The translations under genes were made by a program, and so were the position numbers. This document shows, piece after piece, positions 1 through 11,625 of a stretch of 64,000 bases of DNA (its first letter is position 1; every line of letters starts with the position of its first letter). Source of the stretch: Lepturacanthus savala (taxonomy: Eukaryota; Chordata; Actinopteri; Scombriformes; Trichiuridae). The notes under the pieces were generated by a model. That model did not search any database. It saw only the letters and a program-made list of their open reading frames with translations, and was not told where the DNA came from. The stretch is from positions 1,824,848 through 1,888,847 of the forward strand of contig CM060471.1 in assembly GCA_030544235.1 (NCBI GenBank). The letters run 5' to 3'.

Positions 1-746
1 TGTCAAGACACTGGACGATCCTCGTCCCAAATGAAGGCCATTACTGGTGCTGACTGCAGCCCAATAACAATCAGACGACATCTGCGGAGGATGGGCTTCA
101 AAAACAAAAACATCTTCAAAGGCCACGTCTCCTTCAATGCCACAAAATTGCCCGTTTGGACTTTGCACGGGAGCACCAAACATGGGACATTAAAAGGTGG
201 AGGAAAGTTTTATTCTCTGATGAGAAAAAATGTAACCTTGATGGTCCTGATGGCTTCCAACATTACTGGCATGACAAGGAGATGCCAGCGGAGATGTTTT
301 CTACACGGCACAGTGGAGAGGGCAGCATCATGATCTGGGGTGCTTTTTCCTTCAATGGAACAATGGAGCTCCAGGTTGTGCAGGGGCGTCAAACAGCAGC
401 TGGTTATGTGAAGATGTTGCAGCGGGCATCCCTCATGACTGAGGGCCCTCGTCTGTGTGGTCCTGACTGGGTTTTTCAGCAGGACAATGCTGCAATTCAC
501 AATGCCCGTCTGACAAAAGAGTTTTTCCAGGGGAGTAATGTCACACTTTTGGACCATCCTGCGTGTTCCCCTGATCTTAATCCAATTGAGAACATTTGGG
601 GATGGATGGCAAGAGAAGTTTACAAAAATGGACATCAGTTCCAGACTGTGGATGCTCTTCGTGAAGCCATCTTCACCACGTGGTGCAACATTCCCACCAG
701 CCTTTTGGAAACACTCGTATCAAGCATGCCAAAAAGAATTTTTTAA
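1..746 (+). pseudogene. Tc1/mariner transposase, 5'-truncated and frameshifted
   Basis: DDE transposase of a Tc1-like element, the enzyme that cuts and pastes the element at TA sites. The window opens inside the N-terminal helix-turn-helix part (motif TIRRHLRRMGFKNK, frame 1). Reading moves to frame 3 at about 110-155, so a frameshift separates the DNA-binding part from the catalytic core. The core shows VLFSDEKK (first Asp, codon at 219), VFQQDNAAIHNA (second Asp) and SPDLNPIENIWG (Glu), with exactly 34 residues between the second Asp and the Glu: a DD34E triad with no key residue lost. The frame ends after MPKRIF. Downstream bases still resemble the usual last dozen residues in another frame, so the C-terminus is also clipped. 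Not functional as it stands. The family call is secure; the missing 5' part lies outside the window. Confidence 0.92.
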
Positions 747-1053
747 GTAATACTAAGTAATGGTGGAGCTACTCATTACTGAGACTATTTTTCACACTTA
801 AATTTCTGCTTTTTGGCTTTTTATTTTTATTTTTTTAGTTGTGGTCTTAAACTTTTGATCAGCTGATGAACAGCCTATTTCAGTTAAATGGTCATTTTCA
901 ATAAATTGCAAACTACAAACTTTTGGTCTCCTGTTCTCAATTCTTCTGTTTGAATTTTGAAACTCTACTTAGAACCTTCTTAAGATCCAACAGTGCAAAA
1001 TGCATTTTTTTTGCAATTTCTTAACTGGTCTTAAGATTTTGATCTGGAGTGTA
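1..1053 (+). mobile_element. Tc1-like DNA transposon, right part with terminal inverted repeat
   Basis: After the transposase there is an AT-rich 3' tail and a terminal repeat at about 1026-1053 (ggtcttaagattttgatctg followed by gagtgta). It ends in the TA target dinucleotide. The left end lies before the window. A second, inward ttaagatcc motif near 980 looks like a subterminal binding site. Confidence 0.85.
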
Positions 1054-1095
1054 TGATAATTACTTTGTTAATACCCTTCTCCTTCAATGATAAGC

Positions 1096-1395
1096 ACTGA
1101 ATCTATCCATTTTCTATACCCTTTTATTCCTATCATAGGAGTCTGCTAGAACCAATCCCAACGTACTGGGGTCACCAGTCTACCATGGGGCACACACACC
1201 ATTCACTCACACACTCATACTTACAGGCAGTTTAGAGTCTCCAATTAACCTCAGCATGTTTTTGGACTGTTGGAGGAAGCTGGAGACCGGATACACAGAA
1301 CATGCAAACTCCACACAGAAAGGTCCCAGCCTAAGTCCTTGAACCTGCAGCCTTCTTGCTGGGAGACCACAGCACTAACCACTAACCTACCTGAC
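1096..1395 (-). repeat. Dispersed short repeat (gggcaacacggtgg family), copy 1
   Basis: One of about ten copies in the window of a roughly 300-bp teleost repeat. Read on its own plus strand it starts gggcaacacggtgg, has a cttcctcccacagtcc core, and ends in a short simple tail such as aatgactgact. The tail implies retrotransposition, as for a SINE or the 3' part of an RTE-type LINE; I cannot fix the family name. This copy is antisense and diverged. Confidence 0.8.
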
Positions 1396-1467
1396 TGAAT
1401 CTATGAATTTGCAAATATTGTTCATTTGGAAAAGTTTTCCAACTGGACACGAGACATCTCCCATGCC

Positions 1468-1860
1468 TTAAAGGGATAGTTCTGGATTTTTGACATGAAT
1501 CTGTATATCATCCCGATCATCAGTGTCGTACACTCACACTGACTTACCCCGGACAGTGTCCTGTGAGCCCAGTTCTTGTCCAGTGCTGGTCAAAACAAAA
1601 GTAGTCCGGCAGGTTTCCAGGGGACACTAAACCAATATCCACGAAAAAGTCACACCTCATAATCACTTGGCCCTACTTTCTCTCAATTTCTATCCATGCA
1701 CGCTGTCATCCTGCTGACTGCTGCACTAGTCAACACAACTTTTTTCAGTTGTTTGTCAATGTTAGCACGTTGATATCAGTAACACGTGCAGAGATATGAA
1801 GGGAGAGAAAGTAGGGCCAAGTGATTACGTGGTGTGACTTTTTCGTGGATATTGGTTTTG
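1468..1860. mobile_element. TTAA-flanked MITE with a 55-bp inverted repeat
   Basis: The left end is TTAAAGGGATAGTTCTGGAT, a terminus typical of piggyBac-like MITEs in fish. Inside, 1630-1684 and 1803-1857 are inverted copies with about two mismatches around a 118-bp spacer, able to form a long hairpin. No right-hand TTAA terminus is clear, so the element is probably truncated or rearranged. No coding capacity. Confidence 0.65.
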
Positions 1861-3074
1861 CTAAGCAAATCAATCACAATAAATCACTTAAATAGGCACA
1901 AATTGAGGTGGTTTGGACTCAACACAAAGTTTGGAACTTGGAACCTGTTGGTCTTGCAGCAAAACTTGATACTTTGCTGAGGGTTTTATTTGGAGCTTCA
2001 TCAGTTGTCATCCCAGGCCCTTTTACAGCTTAATGTCTTAAAGAATTAACATCTCTGTGTGTATTCAGGCCTCTGTGAATAATGCTGTGTGTCCGTGCTT
2101 GATGGCTGTTAAAACATCACCGTCAGTCCTCTTTACACGCCAATGCATTTAAAGTTTACAGATCACTGTTTGTGAGAAGCTACTGAGGCAGAAAATGGGC
2201 AGAATATAGCAAGGGGAGGTGACTAAACAGTGAATTAAATTGGAATGCGGCAGAGACAGAGAGGGGGGAGATACATAGAAAGTAGCAGGGAAAGAGAAGA
2301 GCTAGTGGGACTAAGAGTGTGAAAGAGAAATGTTGGTAAAACTATGGAGAAAATCCTGTCAGTCTTAGCTGTTTGTTTTTCATCACACCTAAGGTTAAAA
2401 TCCTTATAAAAGGATCATTAATTGGTTTGTCATTTTAGCGAGAATGACAAACAAATATTATAGAGGGACGATCATATATTAAGAATTATACTGAAGGATA
2501 CTGCTCAGGAATTATTGCTAATTTACACATTACTATCAAAAGAGACAAATGACATGGTGAATTCTAATATAAAATGATACATTATATTATATTAAATCAA
2601 ATCAGAAAAAAAATAGACAAATAAATGATTAAAATAAAACAATAACATGGGATAAAATACATCAAACACTCATAATATTCAAACTGGTATTAATTGACGT
2701 TTTTGACCATCTGGTGGCTGCAAAATAAACTATAAACACCATACTGACATGTTATCACCTATGTTTTTTATTGAGAAATCCTCTTTCACTCATACTCTGC
2801 TGTGATTTCTAGCACTGCTGGAAATGTCCCACCCCTCAGAGAGCTCTGGTAAATTGGAAACACAAGTCAAAAAGTGCTTTACATGGTTGATCCAGAATTA
2901 AATTAAATCAGAACAAAAATGAGGCAATACAATGATTTAAATAAAACAATAAAATGGGATAAAATACAGAACAATGAAATCATCAATAGTAATAAAACAG
3001 ATTAGGAAGACATGTTGGAAATATAACAGTGTGCTCCCTGTAAAATTAAAGGAAGTGATGTTCCTTCACAGCCA
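1861..3074. other. Intergenic, AT-rich, with a 65-bp direct repeat
   Basis: No gene seen. It contains a purine-rich patch (about 2245-2330) and two direct copies of a block (about 2592-2660 and 2899-2968) sharing aaaacaataa and atgggataaaatac. A stretch near 2805-2850 (aaatgtcccacccctcagag) recurs at 3807-3826 inside another MITE. Confidence 0.6.
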
Positions 3075-3620
3075 TTAAAGGGATATTTAAGTATTTTGAC
3101 ATGACTCTGTATATCATCCCTATCATCAGTGCCATACACTCACACTGACTTACCCCTGACAGTGTCCTGTGAGCCCAGTTCGTGTCCAGTTCTGGTCAAA
3201 ACTTTCTGGGGGACACTAAAATAAAACGTCTTTCTTCTCAAAACAGCATTTGTTCAAAAGAGTGATTTATTTGTATTGCAAAACCAATATCCATGAAAAA
3301 GTCCCAGCTCGTAATCACTTGGCTCTACTTTCTCTCCCGCCGTATCTCTGCGTGCTGCCGCAAGACGACCAGAGCTAAGTCCGTCACAGAAAAGAGATGA
3401 AATCCTTGAGGAGATTTAGGCTCATCTCTGTTGCTACAGCCTGGGTAGTCACAAGTGCGCCCCATTTTTACTCATATGTGTATTATGTTTATATCTCGTA
3501 GAAGCTGATAAACGTGTCGGTCTAATTCTTTCAAACTAGCTTGTTAGCGATGCTGATATCAACACGCGAACACCACCGAACAACTGACAAAAGTTGTGTT
3601 GACTAGTGCAGCCTATTTAG
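3075..3620. mobile_element. Second copy of the TTAAAGGGATA MITE, internally rearranged
   Basis: It starts TTAAAGGGATATTTAAGTAT and then follows the first copy closely (gacatgactctgtatatcat and the segment beyond). The inner part (about 3540-3612, ending gttgtgttgactagtgcagc) is the reverse complement of about 1718-1790 in the first copy. The two elements therefore differ by inversion of their centre. No ORF. Confidence 0.6.
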
Positions 3621-3694
3621 TTTGCCATTTCCTCAGTATAATATTTTAATTTTCATGGATCATTCGTAAAAATGTGCATGGTCCAAAAATATCT

Positions 3695-4040
3695 ATTTAA
3701 ACTTAAACTTAAAGCAACTCAGTCTGCTCTCACACACACACTCTTTCCGCCCCTCCCCTCTCTACTGAAACACTCACTCTCTTGTAATTGGCCTAGCACT
3801 TTCAGAAATGTCCCACCCCTCAGAGAGCTGGGGTCCGTCAAACAAACAAAAGTCAAGCACTTCCAAAGGAAGGGGCAGCTACAAGGATACAAACTTGTAG
3901 CTGCCCCTTCTATGAACTTTCCAGAGGAGTTATTTCACCATTTGTGTGTTAGCAGGAAGACCAGACACATAAATATACACACAAGCAGTGAAGTTTTTTT
4001 TTTTTTTTTTTTTTTTTCAAAATATGGCCCTTTTAAGCAG
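3695..4040. mobile_element. MITE-like element with a 16-bp perfect hairpin and T-tract
   Basis: It begins near a run of ttaaacttaaa and ends with a T-tract and aatatggcccttttaa. In the middle, 3870-3885 (aaggggcagctacaag) and 3894-3909 are perfect inverted copies with an 8-bp loop. The same family, without this hairpin, is recognisable at about 47165-47590. The long open frame over this region is low-complexity and not taken as a gene. Confidence 0.55.
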
Positions 4041-4261
4041 AAAGCCAAATTATAATATACAGTACTAGTAAACATTGAATCACACATTTTCTAACTGTAG
4101 TTTTGAGTTAGAATGACTGTAATGTTTATACCGGATAGTCCAACTTAGCAATCAACTACTAAAATGGATTGTATGTTTGTGAAAGAATGTATTAGTAGTT
4201 GTGCTGAGCAGACTAATGTATATGTGTGTAGTTCTGCATTAATGATAGACAGTAAATGAGT

Positions 4262-4612
4262 CAAGACAATACCAGGAATAAGTTTTTGAAGGGGACGTAA
4301 ACTGGGAGAGCAGAGCCGCCACATTACTCTAATCTCTGATGAAATGCCAGTAGAAGTTGGCAAAGCCCAGGAAATGTTTGAGCTGTTTGCGGGTCTCTGG
4401 AATCGGCCACTCCACCACTGCCTGGACTTTTGCTGGAGCTGAGCGAACATGCACCTTCTCAATGACCACTCCCAAGAATGACACAGACTGCCACTGAATT
4501 TCAAATTTTCCACCTTCACGCACAGGCAGTGCAACAGCCAAGAGCCTCCGGAGAACCAACCTGACATGTTGGCAGTGTTCTTCTGGATCTCTTGAAAAAA
4601 TCAAGGGGGGGG
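4262..4612 (-). pseudogene. Ty3/Gypsy retrotransposon pol fragment (end of reverse transcriptase)
   Basis: The minus strand encodes the back part of a Gypsy reverse transcriptase: a FSRDPEEHCQHVRLVLRRLL stretch, then SVSFLG, then RKQLKHFLGFANFYWHFIRD, the hallmark connection between RT and RNase H. The YxDD catalytic box expected just before FSRDPEEH is missing; a run of C bases (4607-4614) sits there. An in-frame stop follows FIRD, and a few more RT/RNase H-like residues continue to about 4262. This is a dead remnant of a sushi-like (chromoviral) Gypsy element. The gag fragment of the same element lies about 170 bp upstream on this strand, so protease and most of RT have been deleted. Confidence 0.8.
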
Positions 4613-4779
4613 GGTTCATGGGTAGGCGGTTCTGTCCCCATTGGAGAATGGCTGGGAGCATTGTCCTTGTGGCCCCGCTGCATAGGCTCTTTAGTGGAGT
4701 CTGTTTGGCAGAACACGGTATAGCATAGAGACCGTGATGGGAGCAGCGGAGATGTCTCAGGGCACCATGGTAGTCAGAG

Positions 4780-5403
4780 TCACGACAGGGGAAGATGGTC
4801 TTTGGCTGGCATGTTACCGTCGTCTCTCCCTCATCTGGTTATCCAATTAGTAGCCATGGAGATGAGGTCTGCCAGAGACCTGGCCTCATCTTGAACCACC
4901 AGCTTGTCCCTGAGATGGTCGTTGAGGGACCAGAGGAAGATTTTCTGCAGCGCCATCTGGTCCCAGCCACTCTCAGTGGTGAGGGTGAGAAATTACACTG
5001 TGGAATCTGCTGCAAATCTAGAGTCCTGGCAGATTGAGAGCAGGCGGCTAGCTTCCCTGCCCCACATGAAATATGACAAGATGACAGGGCGGTTGTGCTC
5101 CTAGAGAGTTGTGGTCTACTGTGCTGCTTGACTCAAGAGGAGGCTAGTGATGTATGCCACCCTGGCTCAGCCCGCTGAGTAGATGTTAACCTTAAACTTG
5201 AATACTAGAGAGCATTGCTGCAGGAAGTGGCTGCAGGATTCCAGCTCCCTGGAGTACTGTTCTGGGGTTGGGAAGTGGAGCTCTCTGGACTGGAAAACGG
5301 CACCCTGCGCCATTGCTGGGAGCGAGTGAATGCTTGGAGCAGCCGCGGGCTGGGCTGTAGGATAAGCAGCGGGTGCAGCAGCCATGGGTTGGGATAGACA
5401 CAA
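4780..5403 (-). pseudogene. Ty3/Gypsy gag fragment
   Basis: Capsid-like gag of the same Gypsy relic. The reading opens at 5403 with an Ala/Pro-rich stretch, then FPTPEQYSRELESCSHFLQQ and CSLVF, the typical start of the capsid region. After stops near 5167 the similarity resumes further along the strand (about 4960-4800) with QMALQKIFLWSLNDHLRDKL and DEARSLADLISMATNW. That matches the region of Gypsy gag where subunits pack and the conserved DEARSL-like turn occurs. Several stop codons interrupt it. No zinc knuckle and no flanking LTRs were recognised. Confidence 0.7.
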
Positions 5404-7225
5404 AGATAATGCTGCTAGCTGATTATCTGAGTGTGGAGATGAAGTCGCCCAGTACTACCAATGCATGTTGCAGTGCCTCCGAGCCCATGTGGTGCATTAG
5501 TGCACAGAATGTTTTGTAGTGGCTAGAAAGTTCTGTCACAGTTCATGGTCAGACCCCTGAACAGACACAGAGGGGGTGTAAAACAAGGTTCGCAGAAGAG
5601 CTGTATGTTACTGGGTGAAGCACAGAACTGTCTGGCAATGAGTGAAAGGAGAGCCTGGGTTTAAATGCTGCTGCTGGTGAGACGATTGTGGACAGGTGTG
5701 CTGGTAGTCCACTACCATCTCTACCTGAAAAAGAACACAGGGAGGGGAAGGGCACATGCAAGGAGCAGAAAGACAAGACAGACACACACACAGGGGAACC
5801 TCAGGCATTCACAGCTGGAATGTGATATAATCTATGTATAATCTACACATATGATGGCAGCAGAGCAAGAAATCACCACTCCTGACCACAAAGAACCTGA
5901 TTTGGGGGGAAGATTCAGGGCCTGTCCACATGATGATGGAGTAGTGTAAATCTGCCAAACTTTCATGTCGATTCTGCCTTGCTTAAAGATGGTTCCTTTG
6001 TTGTTGGTAACCTGCTCCGGTATTTTCTGACCAAAGGTACAGAGCAGAAAGATAGGACAACACAGTTTCGGACTTGCCATGTATACCCGGCATTGTTGCT
6101 ACCAGTGATGTTACTGTATCACATGACCAGAAGTATGAGCAGTTGCACAATACCAATGCTGCCTTTGGTGTGATTGTAGCCCATGTAAAAGGTTTTTTTT
6201 ATATCCACCCTGGAACTCATGTCCCTTTCAGTGGCTTTGTAAAATAAATCCATACGGGTAGATACAATGTTGACCATTTTATTGTCCATATTTTATGAAT
6301 TATTGATCATATATTGCAGATAACATTGTTGCCAATGTGCACATTTGTTTCCCATAATGTGTTGTGCGACCTTTTGATCAACAGTAAGAAATAACTGACA
6401 TTGACTGACATTGACTGACTAATGACTGACATTGCCATCAGATGCAAATACTTGAAACAACATTGTGTCAAAAACTTTGGCACCCACAAAGAAAAATCTT
6501 TTATGCTGTTGTTGTGTGGACAAGTCCTAACAGCCCTACTCTATCACTGCATCACTAACAAGAAGCACTCACTACAGTGATAGAAATTTAGCTTGGCTCA
6601 CTTCAATATTAGAACTCATACACAAAAGATACCCGTATGAGCATAGCAGCTAACGCCATTAGCCTCCATTTAAGACATTTTAAGCCAATTACAATGGTCT
6701 GTACCACAGTAACGTTAGTATTAAATGCTCCATGACAAGAGCCCTATGATTTCTGCACGCGCGGAATTGGGAGCTTTCACTTCAGCCTGTAAATGCAGAT
6801 CCTGATCCTGAGTTAAAGGTAGGGTGGATGATCTTGGAAACTCACTTCGAGCAGGCAGCATTTAGAAAAAAAAACAACTCACAAGGCCAACCCCCTGTTT
6901 CCAGACTCCCCCTGAAGCCATGCCTCCAGAGAACAGGCATGCGCACCACTTGTTCACTAGCTAACCTGAGCTAAACATCTCATGGCTCATTCACAGGTAA
7001 GAAAATTCCTCACAACATCATAATGAACATAAATAACAAATATGATGATTGTTTCAGGTTATACTTATTAGTTTGTCAGATTAGAAGTTTGACTTTCCAG
7101 TTTTTAAGTTTAATTAGCGTGAGTAATCTTACGATAGTAAGAACAGCTAATTGCTGTAAGGTTATTATTTGTTCAATGTACATATTTAACATTACCAGTA
7201 ATTCATTGTTTGTTTCTATAATGTT
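5404..7225. other. Intergenic, no gene
   Basis: No coding region supported. A TTAAAGGTAGGGTGGATGAT sequence at 6813 looks like one terminus of another TTAA MITE; its partner was not found. Short tandem ttgactgaca units occur near 6395-6430. Confidence 0.5.
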
Positions 7226-8480
7226 ATGTTAAAACTAACAGATGCTTTCAAACTGCATGTCCAAGGTGAGCAGATCCCTACAATCAGGGAGAACCCCATC
7301 AAATGCCTGGGAAAGTGGTACAACGACACGCTCAGTGATAGGAACAACATCTCTGACACTGCAAACCAGGCCAATGAGTGGCTAAGTAGGATTGACAAGT
7401 CAGGCCTACCTGGCAAGTTCAAATCCTGGATATACCAGCATGGTTTGCTACCAAGGTTGATGTGGCTGCTGACGGTCTATCAGATCCCAATGACTGCAGT
7501 GGAGGAGGTGGAGAGGAAAGTGAACAAGCACCTGAGGCGGTGGCTTGATATTCCTCCGAACTTCACAGCTGTGGGGCTCTACATTCAATTAGGGCAGCTG
7601 ACTTCCATTTTCCTCAGTGGTTGAAGAATTCAAGGTGGCTAAGTGTAGGGAGCCAATGATGCTCAGAGACTCAAAGGATGAGCGAGTCAGCAGTGCAGGG
7701 GTCACAATACGAACAGGCTGTAAGTAGGCAGCAGGCACCACAGTCAGGCAAGCTGAAAGCTCCTTGGAGTTGAGAGAAATCGTTGGCAATGTCTGCACTG
7801 GCCGGCAAGGACTGGGAACATCTCACTTCACCCAGTGGAGGAAGGCAAGTGTCCAGCAGAGGAGGGAGATGGTGTGAGCAGAAGTTCGTCACCAAGAGGA
7901 AGAGACACGGAAGGCTGTGGAACTAGCAACCCAGGGGTCATGGACAAGATGGGACCTCCCAAACAGGAAGGTCACTCCACTCACCAGTGAACCTAGCCAG
8001 GTGGGGCCTGAGGGAGGACCCGCTGTGCAAGTTGTCTGGGAAGAAAGGTACACTGTCCCACATCCTAGCAGGATGCCAAACCACTCTGGCCCAGGGGAGG
8101 TACAGGTGGAGGCACGACTAAGTGCTCAGAGTGATTGCCGACATCTTCGAGCAGGCCAGAAGAAGACTACAACCACTCAAGCCACAAAGACCAACAGTAC
8201 AGTTTGTCAGGGCAGGAGAGCAGACATCCTCTGTAAAAAGAGCCAGGACCAACATCCTCCAGGGGCACAACGGTGGGAGATGTCAGTCAACCTGGGGAAG
8301 AAACTAATTCCCCCCCATCATCCAGACCACCTTGAGGCCTGACATTGTCATCTGGTCAGAGCAGGCCAGGAAAATCATCTTGGTGGAATTGACTTTGCCT
8401 TGGGAAGAAGGCTGTGAGGAGGCCCATGAGAGGAAGAGCCTAAAATACTAAGACCTCATCAAAGACTGCAGAGAGAAAGG
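7226..8480 (+). pseudogene. Non-LTR retrotransposon ORF remnant, restriction-like-endonuclease type
   Basis: 3' part of a LINE polyprotein that copies RNA into DNA at a nicked target. Pieces in order: 7226-7624, the RT thumb region (PIKCLGKWYNDTLSD, LSRIDKSGLPGKFKSWIYQH, VNKHLRRWLDIP); about 7625-7900, a linker (VEEFKVAKCREPMMLRDS, IVGNVCTGRQGLGTSHF); 7905-8000, ATQGSWTRWDLPNRKV; about 8022-8080, a zinc-knuckle-like motif ending GTLSHILAGC; and 8310-8420, RPDIVIW followed by ILVELTLPWEE, a PD-(D/E)XK-like endonuclease core. The order RT, zinc knuckle, endonuclease is that of RLE-type LINEs (R2, NeSL and relatives). Several stops and frame changes make it dead, and the second Cys of the knuckle is replaced by Ser. 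Exact clade uncertain. Confidence 0.75.
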
Positions 8481-9779
8481 CTGGCAAGCATGTGTACCAG
8501 GATGATATTTGGGCAGCTCCACGGCTATGTCTCCCTTTAATTATCTGGCCCTCAGTAGTCAATCACTGTCCACCAGTCTGCCATAAAGGCAGCCGGAGGG
8601 CCATGGATCGGCCTCTTACAGAGGACCGAGATATGCCCACTTCTGGCCGCTCCGCTTCCTGGTTAATTTTTTCTCCTGGTGTCAGGTAGGATCACGGTCA
8701 CCATAGGGTTGCTATGTCCCTTGGTGATTTTAAGGAGGGTTTTGTGGTTTCCTCAGAGTGGTTGTCTTGGAGGAGAGGGCACCTGTAGGCTGGAAAGATT
8801 GCTGCGGCTCCTGCTGCTCCGGCTGGTCGTACTCCTCTCACTCCGGGTGGTCTCCTCTCTTCCACCGCGGCGTGGCTGCGTTATGGCGATTCAGTAAGTT
8901 CTGCCCAGTGGTCACTCTGCGTAAAGACCTGTTTATTATTTAAGTATATTCTAAATCTGAGTATATTTATCGCAGAGTCCGCATTGCCATCTGGAACCAC
9001 AACGGCCAACCATAACCTGCCCCAAAACACTGCTGTTTTACCTCGGATTATTTTAGCTGTTTATTTGTGTGTTCGCTACCCACACTCCGTCCCGAATCAC
9101 GCATGCCGCCGACCGCCGCCTTTCTGGCTCGGATCAACCGGGCACTGTGGGTCTGAAGCGGCACGACCGGCTGATGGGACAGTAGTTTTAAACATATACT
9201 CTTTGGCGGGTGGATTGTTTTATTCTTAGCGTTTTATCCACAATCATTCCCCTCTTGTTTTGTTTCTTTTGAATTATTTAGTTTTGTTAATTCCTTCTGT
9301 TTAGCCCTGCTAGAATTGTTATTTATCAATTCAAATTGATTCAATTTATCAATTCATTTGTTTTCTTTTGGTGCGATTGCGAGGTTGCTTTGTGCTCTTG
9401 TTTAGTTATTTGTTTTCATTGACCAATTCATTTTCCTTGTTGGTGATGCGTTCACCTTATAATTTGGCATAGTTTAATTTTGTTTGTTTTTTTTTGTTTT
9501 GTTTAATATTTCATTTCGTAAATGGATTATGAGAGTATGTTATTCTTTGGTTTATTTATTTATTTATTTTTTTATTATTAGCCATTTTGTGAAGTTGCTG
9601 TGAGTCAGTGATATTTAGTTTTCTTTTGGTTCTTGTTTTGAATTTTCTTTAGTTGCTCCCAATTTTGTGACCTTTATTTAGTTACAGGATTTTTTTGTCA
9701 TTTCTTTTGTTTTCTTGTACTCAGTTATTACTTTTCCGTTTGTTGCTTTATGTTTACTGTTGATTTCCTATGTATGTGC
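8481..9779. other. Intergenic; GC-richer block then T-rich block
   Basis: 8500-9230 is richer in GC than its surroundings and has short open frames with no recognisable motif. It could be the tail of the LINE or another old element. 9235-9780 is strongly T-rich with many tttgttttg runs. I see no gene. Confidence 0.4.
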
Positions 9780-9955
9780 ACCAGAGATGTAAAGTAACGA
9801 AGTAGAAGAAACAAAGTACTGTACTTAAGTACTAAAATGCAGTACCTGTACTTTTTTGGAGTAATATTTTTTTCTCATACTTGCACTGGGATTGGCTCCA
9901 TGAATCTAATGAGGAATAAGTGGGTATAGAAGATGAATTAATGAATGAATCCCAT
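9780..9955 (+). repeat. Fragments of two dispersed repeats
   Basis: 9785-9870 carries the gtaactgtacttaagtac-type motif (here gtactgtacttaagtactaa) of a family also present at 19184-20335 and 49250-49380. It is followed directly by the 3' end of the gggcaacacggtgg repeat (ggattggctcc, gaggaataagtgggtataga, tail aatgaatgaat). Confidence 0.6.
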
Positions 9956-11324
9956 GAATAGTTTTCAGCCCGAGCTGTGACTGGATATTCAAAGAGCAAC
10001 CAATCTAAATAAATACAATGGCATTAGTTTTCAGTGTAAACAAATTATGCTAAACTATGTATATACTGATTTGAGCTTCTTTAGATTATGTAGCTGCTTG
10101 TCATCAAAGTCTCACACACCTCCTTGAGTTTATGAGAATTTGTGCTTTATAGTGAAAACTTTGTATAAAATTAATTTCAGACCAGATGCCAGTGTTCTAA
10201 AATTGTGTGTGTGTGTGTGTGTGTGTGTATGTTTCTCCATTTTTCTTGGCTAATGCCCCCAGCAGCTTAATCAGGCCTCTCACAACACACTTTGCTGTGT
10301 TCTAGTACTATGGTGTGTAGCCAGAGCTGCTTTCTCATTCCTTATCTAAACATAGCAGCATGTGTGATGAAATTAATTGAATTTAACAGTCATGGCATTA
10401 TGGTAGATGACTGTAAGTAGGCATGCAGGGCCATTTCTTTCCAGTGTAATTTCATTATATTTTTTCTCCATCAAAGCTAATTAAAAATGGAAAACAGAAA
10501 CTTTAATAAAAAGATGTCAGGCACAAAAGCTCATTTTTTAATATTAATGGTGAATTATTAGTATGGGGCTTTATTCCAGAGTGTGCTCTTTAATTCAAGA
10601 GTATGATTTATTGATTTCTTGTTCCGAATTTTGTCATTTTTTTCCCCCTCAAATGCCTGGCCAGTCACTTCAACAGCTCCAGCTTGCCCTAAGATTTGCT
10701 CTGTTTCTGCTCAAACCAAATTCCTATACTCAGACGTGTTGTTGCTTGCCCTCTGCTTTTAAAATTTATGCTCTGCTATCTGATTTTTCAAAAATCCTCC
10801 AATCAATAAGGTGTTAGGTGTACTGTTTGACTCCAAATTTAATACCAACAGCCCTAAATTTTTTTTTTTCCTTTATACTATATGTCCTTTTTTAACAATC
10901 TAGAAAAGCGTCAAAAACATACAGTACATGGTTGAAATGTAATATTTTAACAGCGAAAACACAGCAGCTTGTAGATTTCAAAGAAATTTTCCTGCATTTT
11001 CTTTACTCATTAGAACATCCTGTACAGGCACATAGTCTTAAAATCAAGTCTATCTACTCAAGCCCTCCAGAGCTTTAATCCTCATTTCCATTACTTTCTT
11101 GTAAAACTTTTGGAATAAAAAGACATTTAATATATACAACAACTTATTTTTTCACGCTACCCCTCTCCTCATATACTCTTATATACTGGTGTATATGATG
11201 TTTGTCATCTAAATAATTACTCTGTGCCTGTAATAAAAAAATGTTCCTATATAATGAAATAATTAAAACCCAAGAACAATAACATTTTCTTTCCCTTAAA
11301 TTTGAGTTCAGCTTTGTCACAGTG
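9956..11324. other. Intergenic; (GT)n microsatellite
   Basis: No gene. (GT)n at 10204-10228. The remainder is AT-rich unique-looking sequence. Confidence 0.5.
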
Positions 11325-11625
11325 GTCAGGTTGTCTTGTCTGGGTTTTTTGTCGTGTGCATTTCCTGTTTTATTTTGAAAGTCTAACTCTCCTCTCGTTT
11401 CAGGTCACTTGACCTTCCTCATGTGTCACCAGTCTGATCGTCTGCCCTGATTCCTGATTGTGTCTACCTGTTCCCAATTTCCCCTCCATGTGTATTTATA
11501 GTCTGCGTTTCCCCTTGTCTTGTGCCAAATTGTCTTTATTCATCCCTGGTCATCGCACCCAAGCCAGCCTTCGTATCGCAGCCTTTCTATCGCAGTTTAA
11601 ATCTCTATACACTTTTGTAACACTC
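11325..11625 (+). repeat. LTR-like block
   Basis: A pyrimidine-rich stretch with gtctgggttttttgtcgtgt, acttgaccttcctcatgtg, a cctgttcccaatt run and a TATA-like tatttatagtc at about 11494. The general style matches solo LTRs of fish Gypsy elements. Neither boundary nor target duplication is clear. Confidence 0.4.

Noticed and set aside
3672..4055. 127-codon open frame
   Set aside because: It crosses a hairpin and a T-tract of a MITE; low-complexity end.
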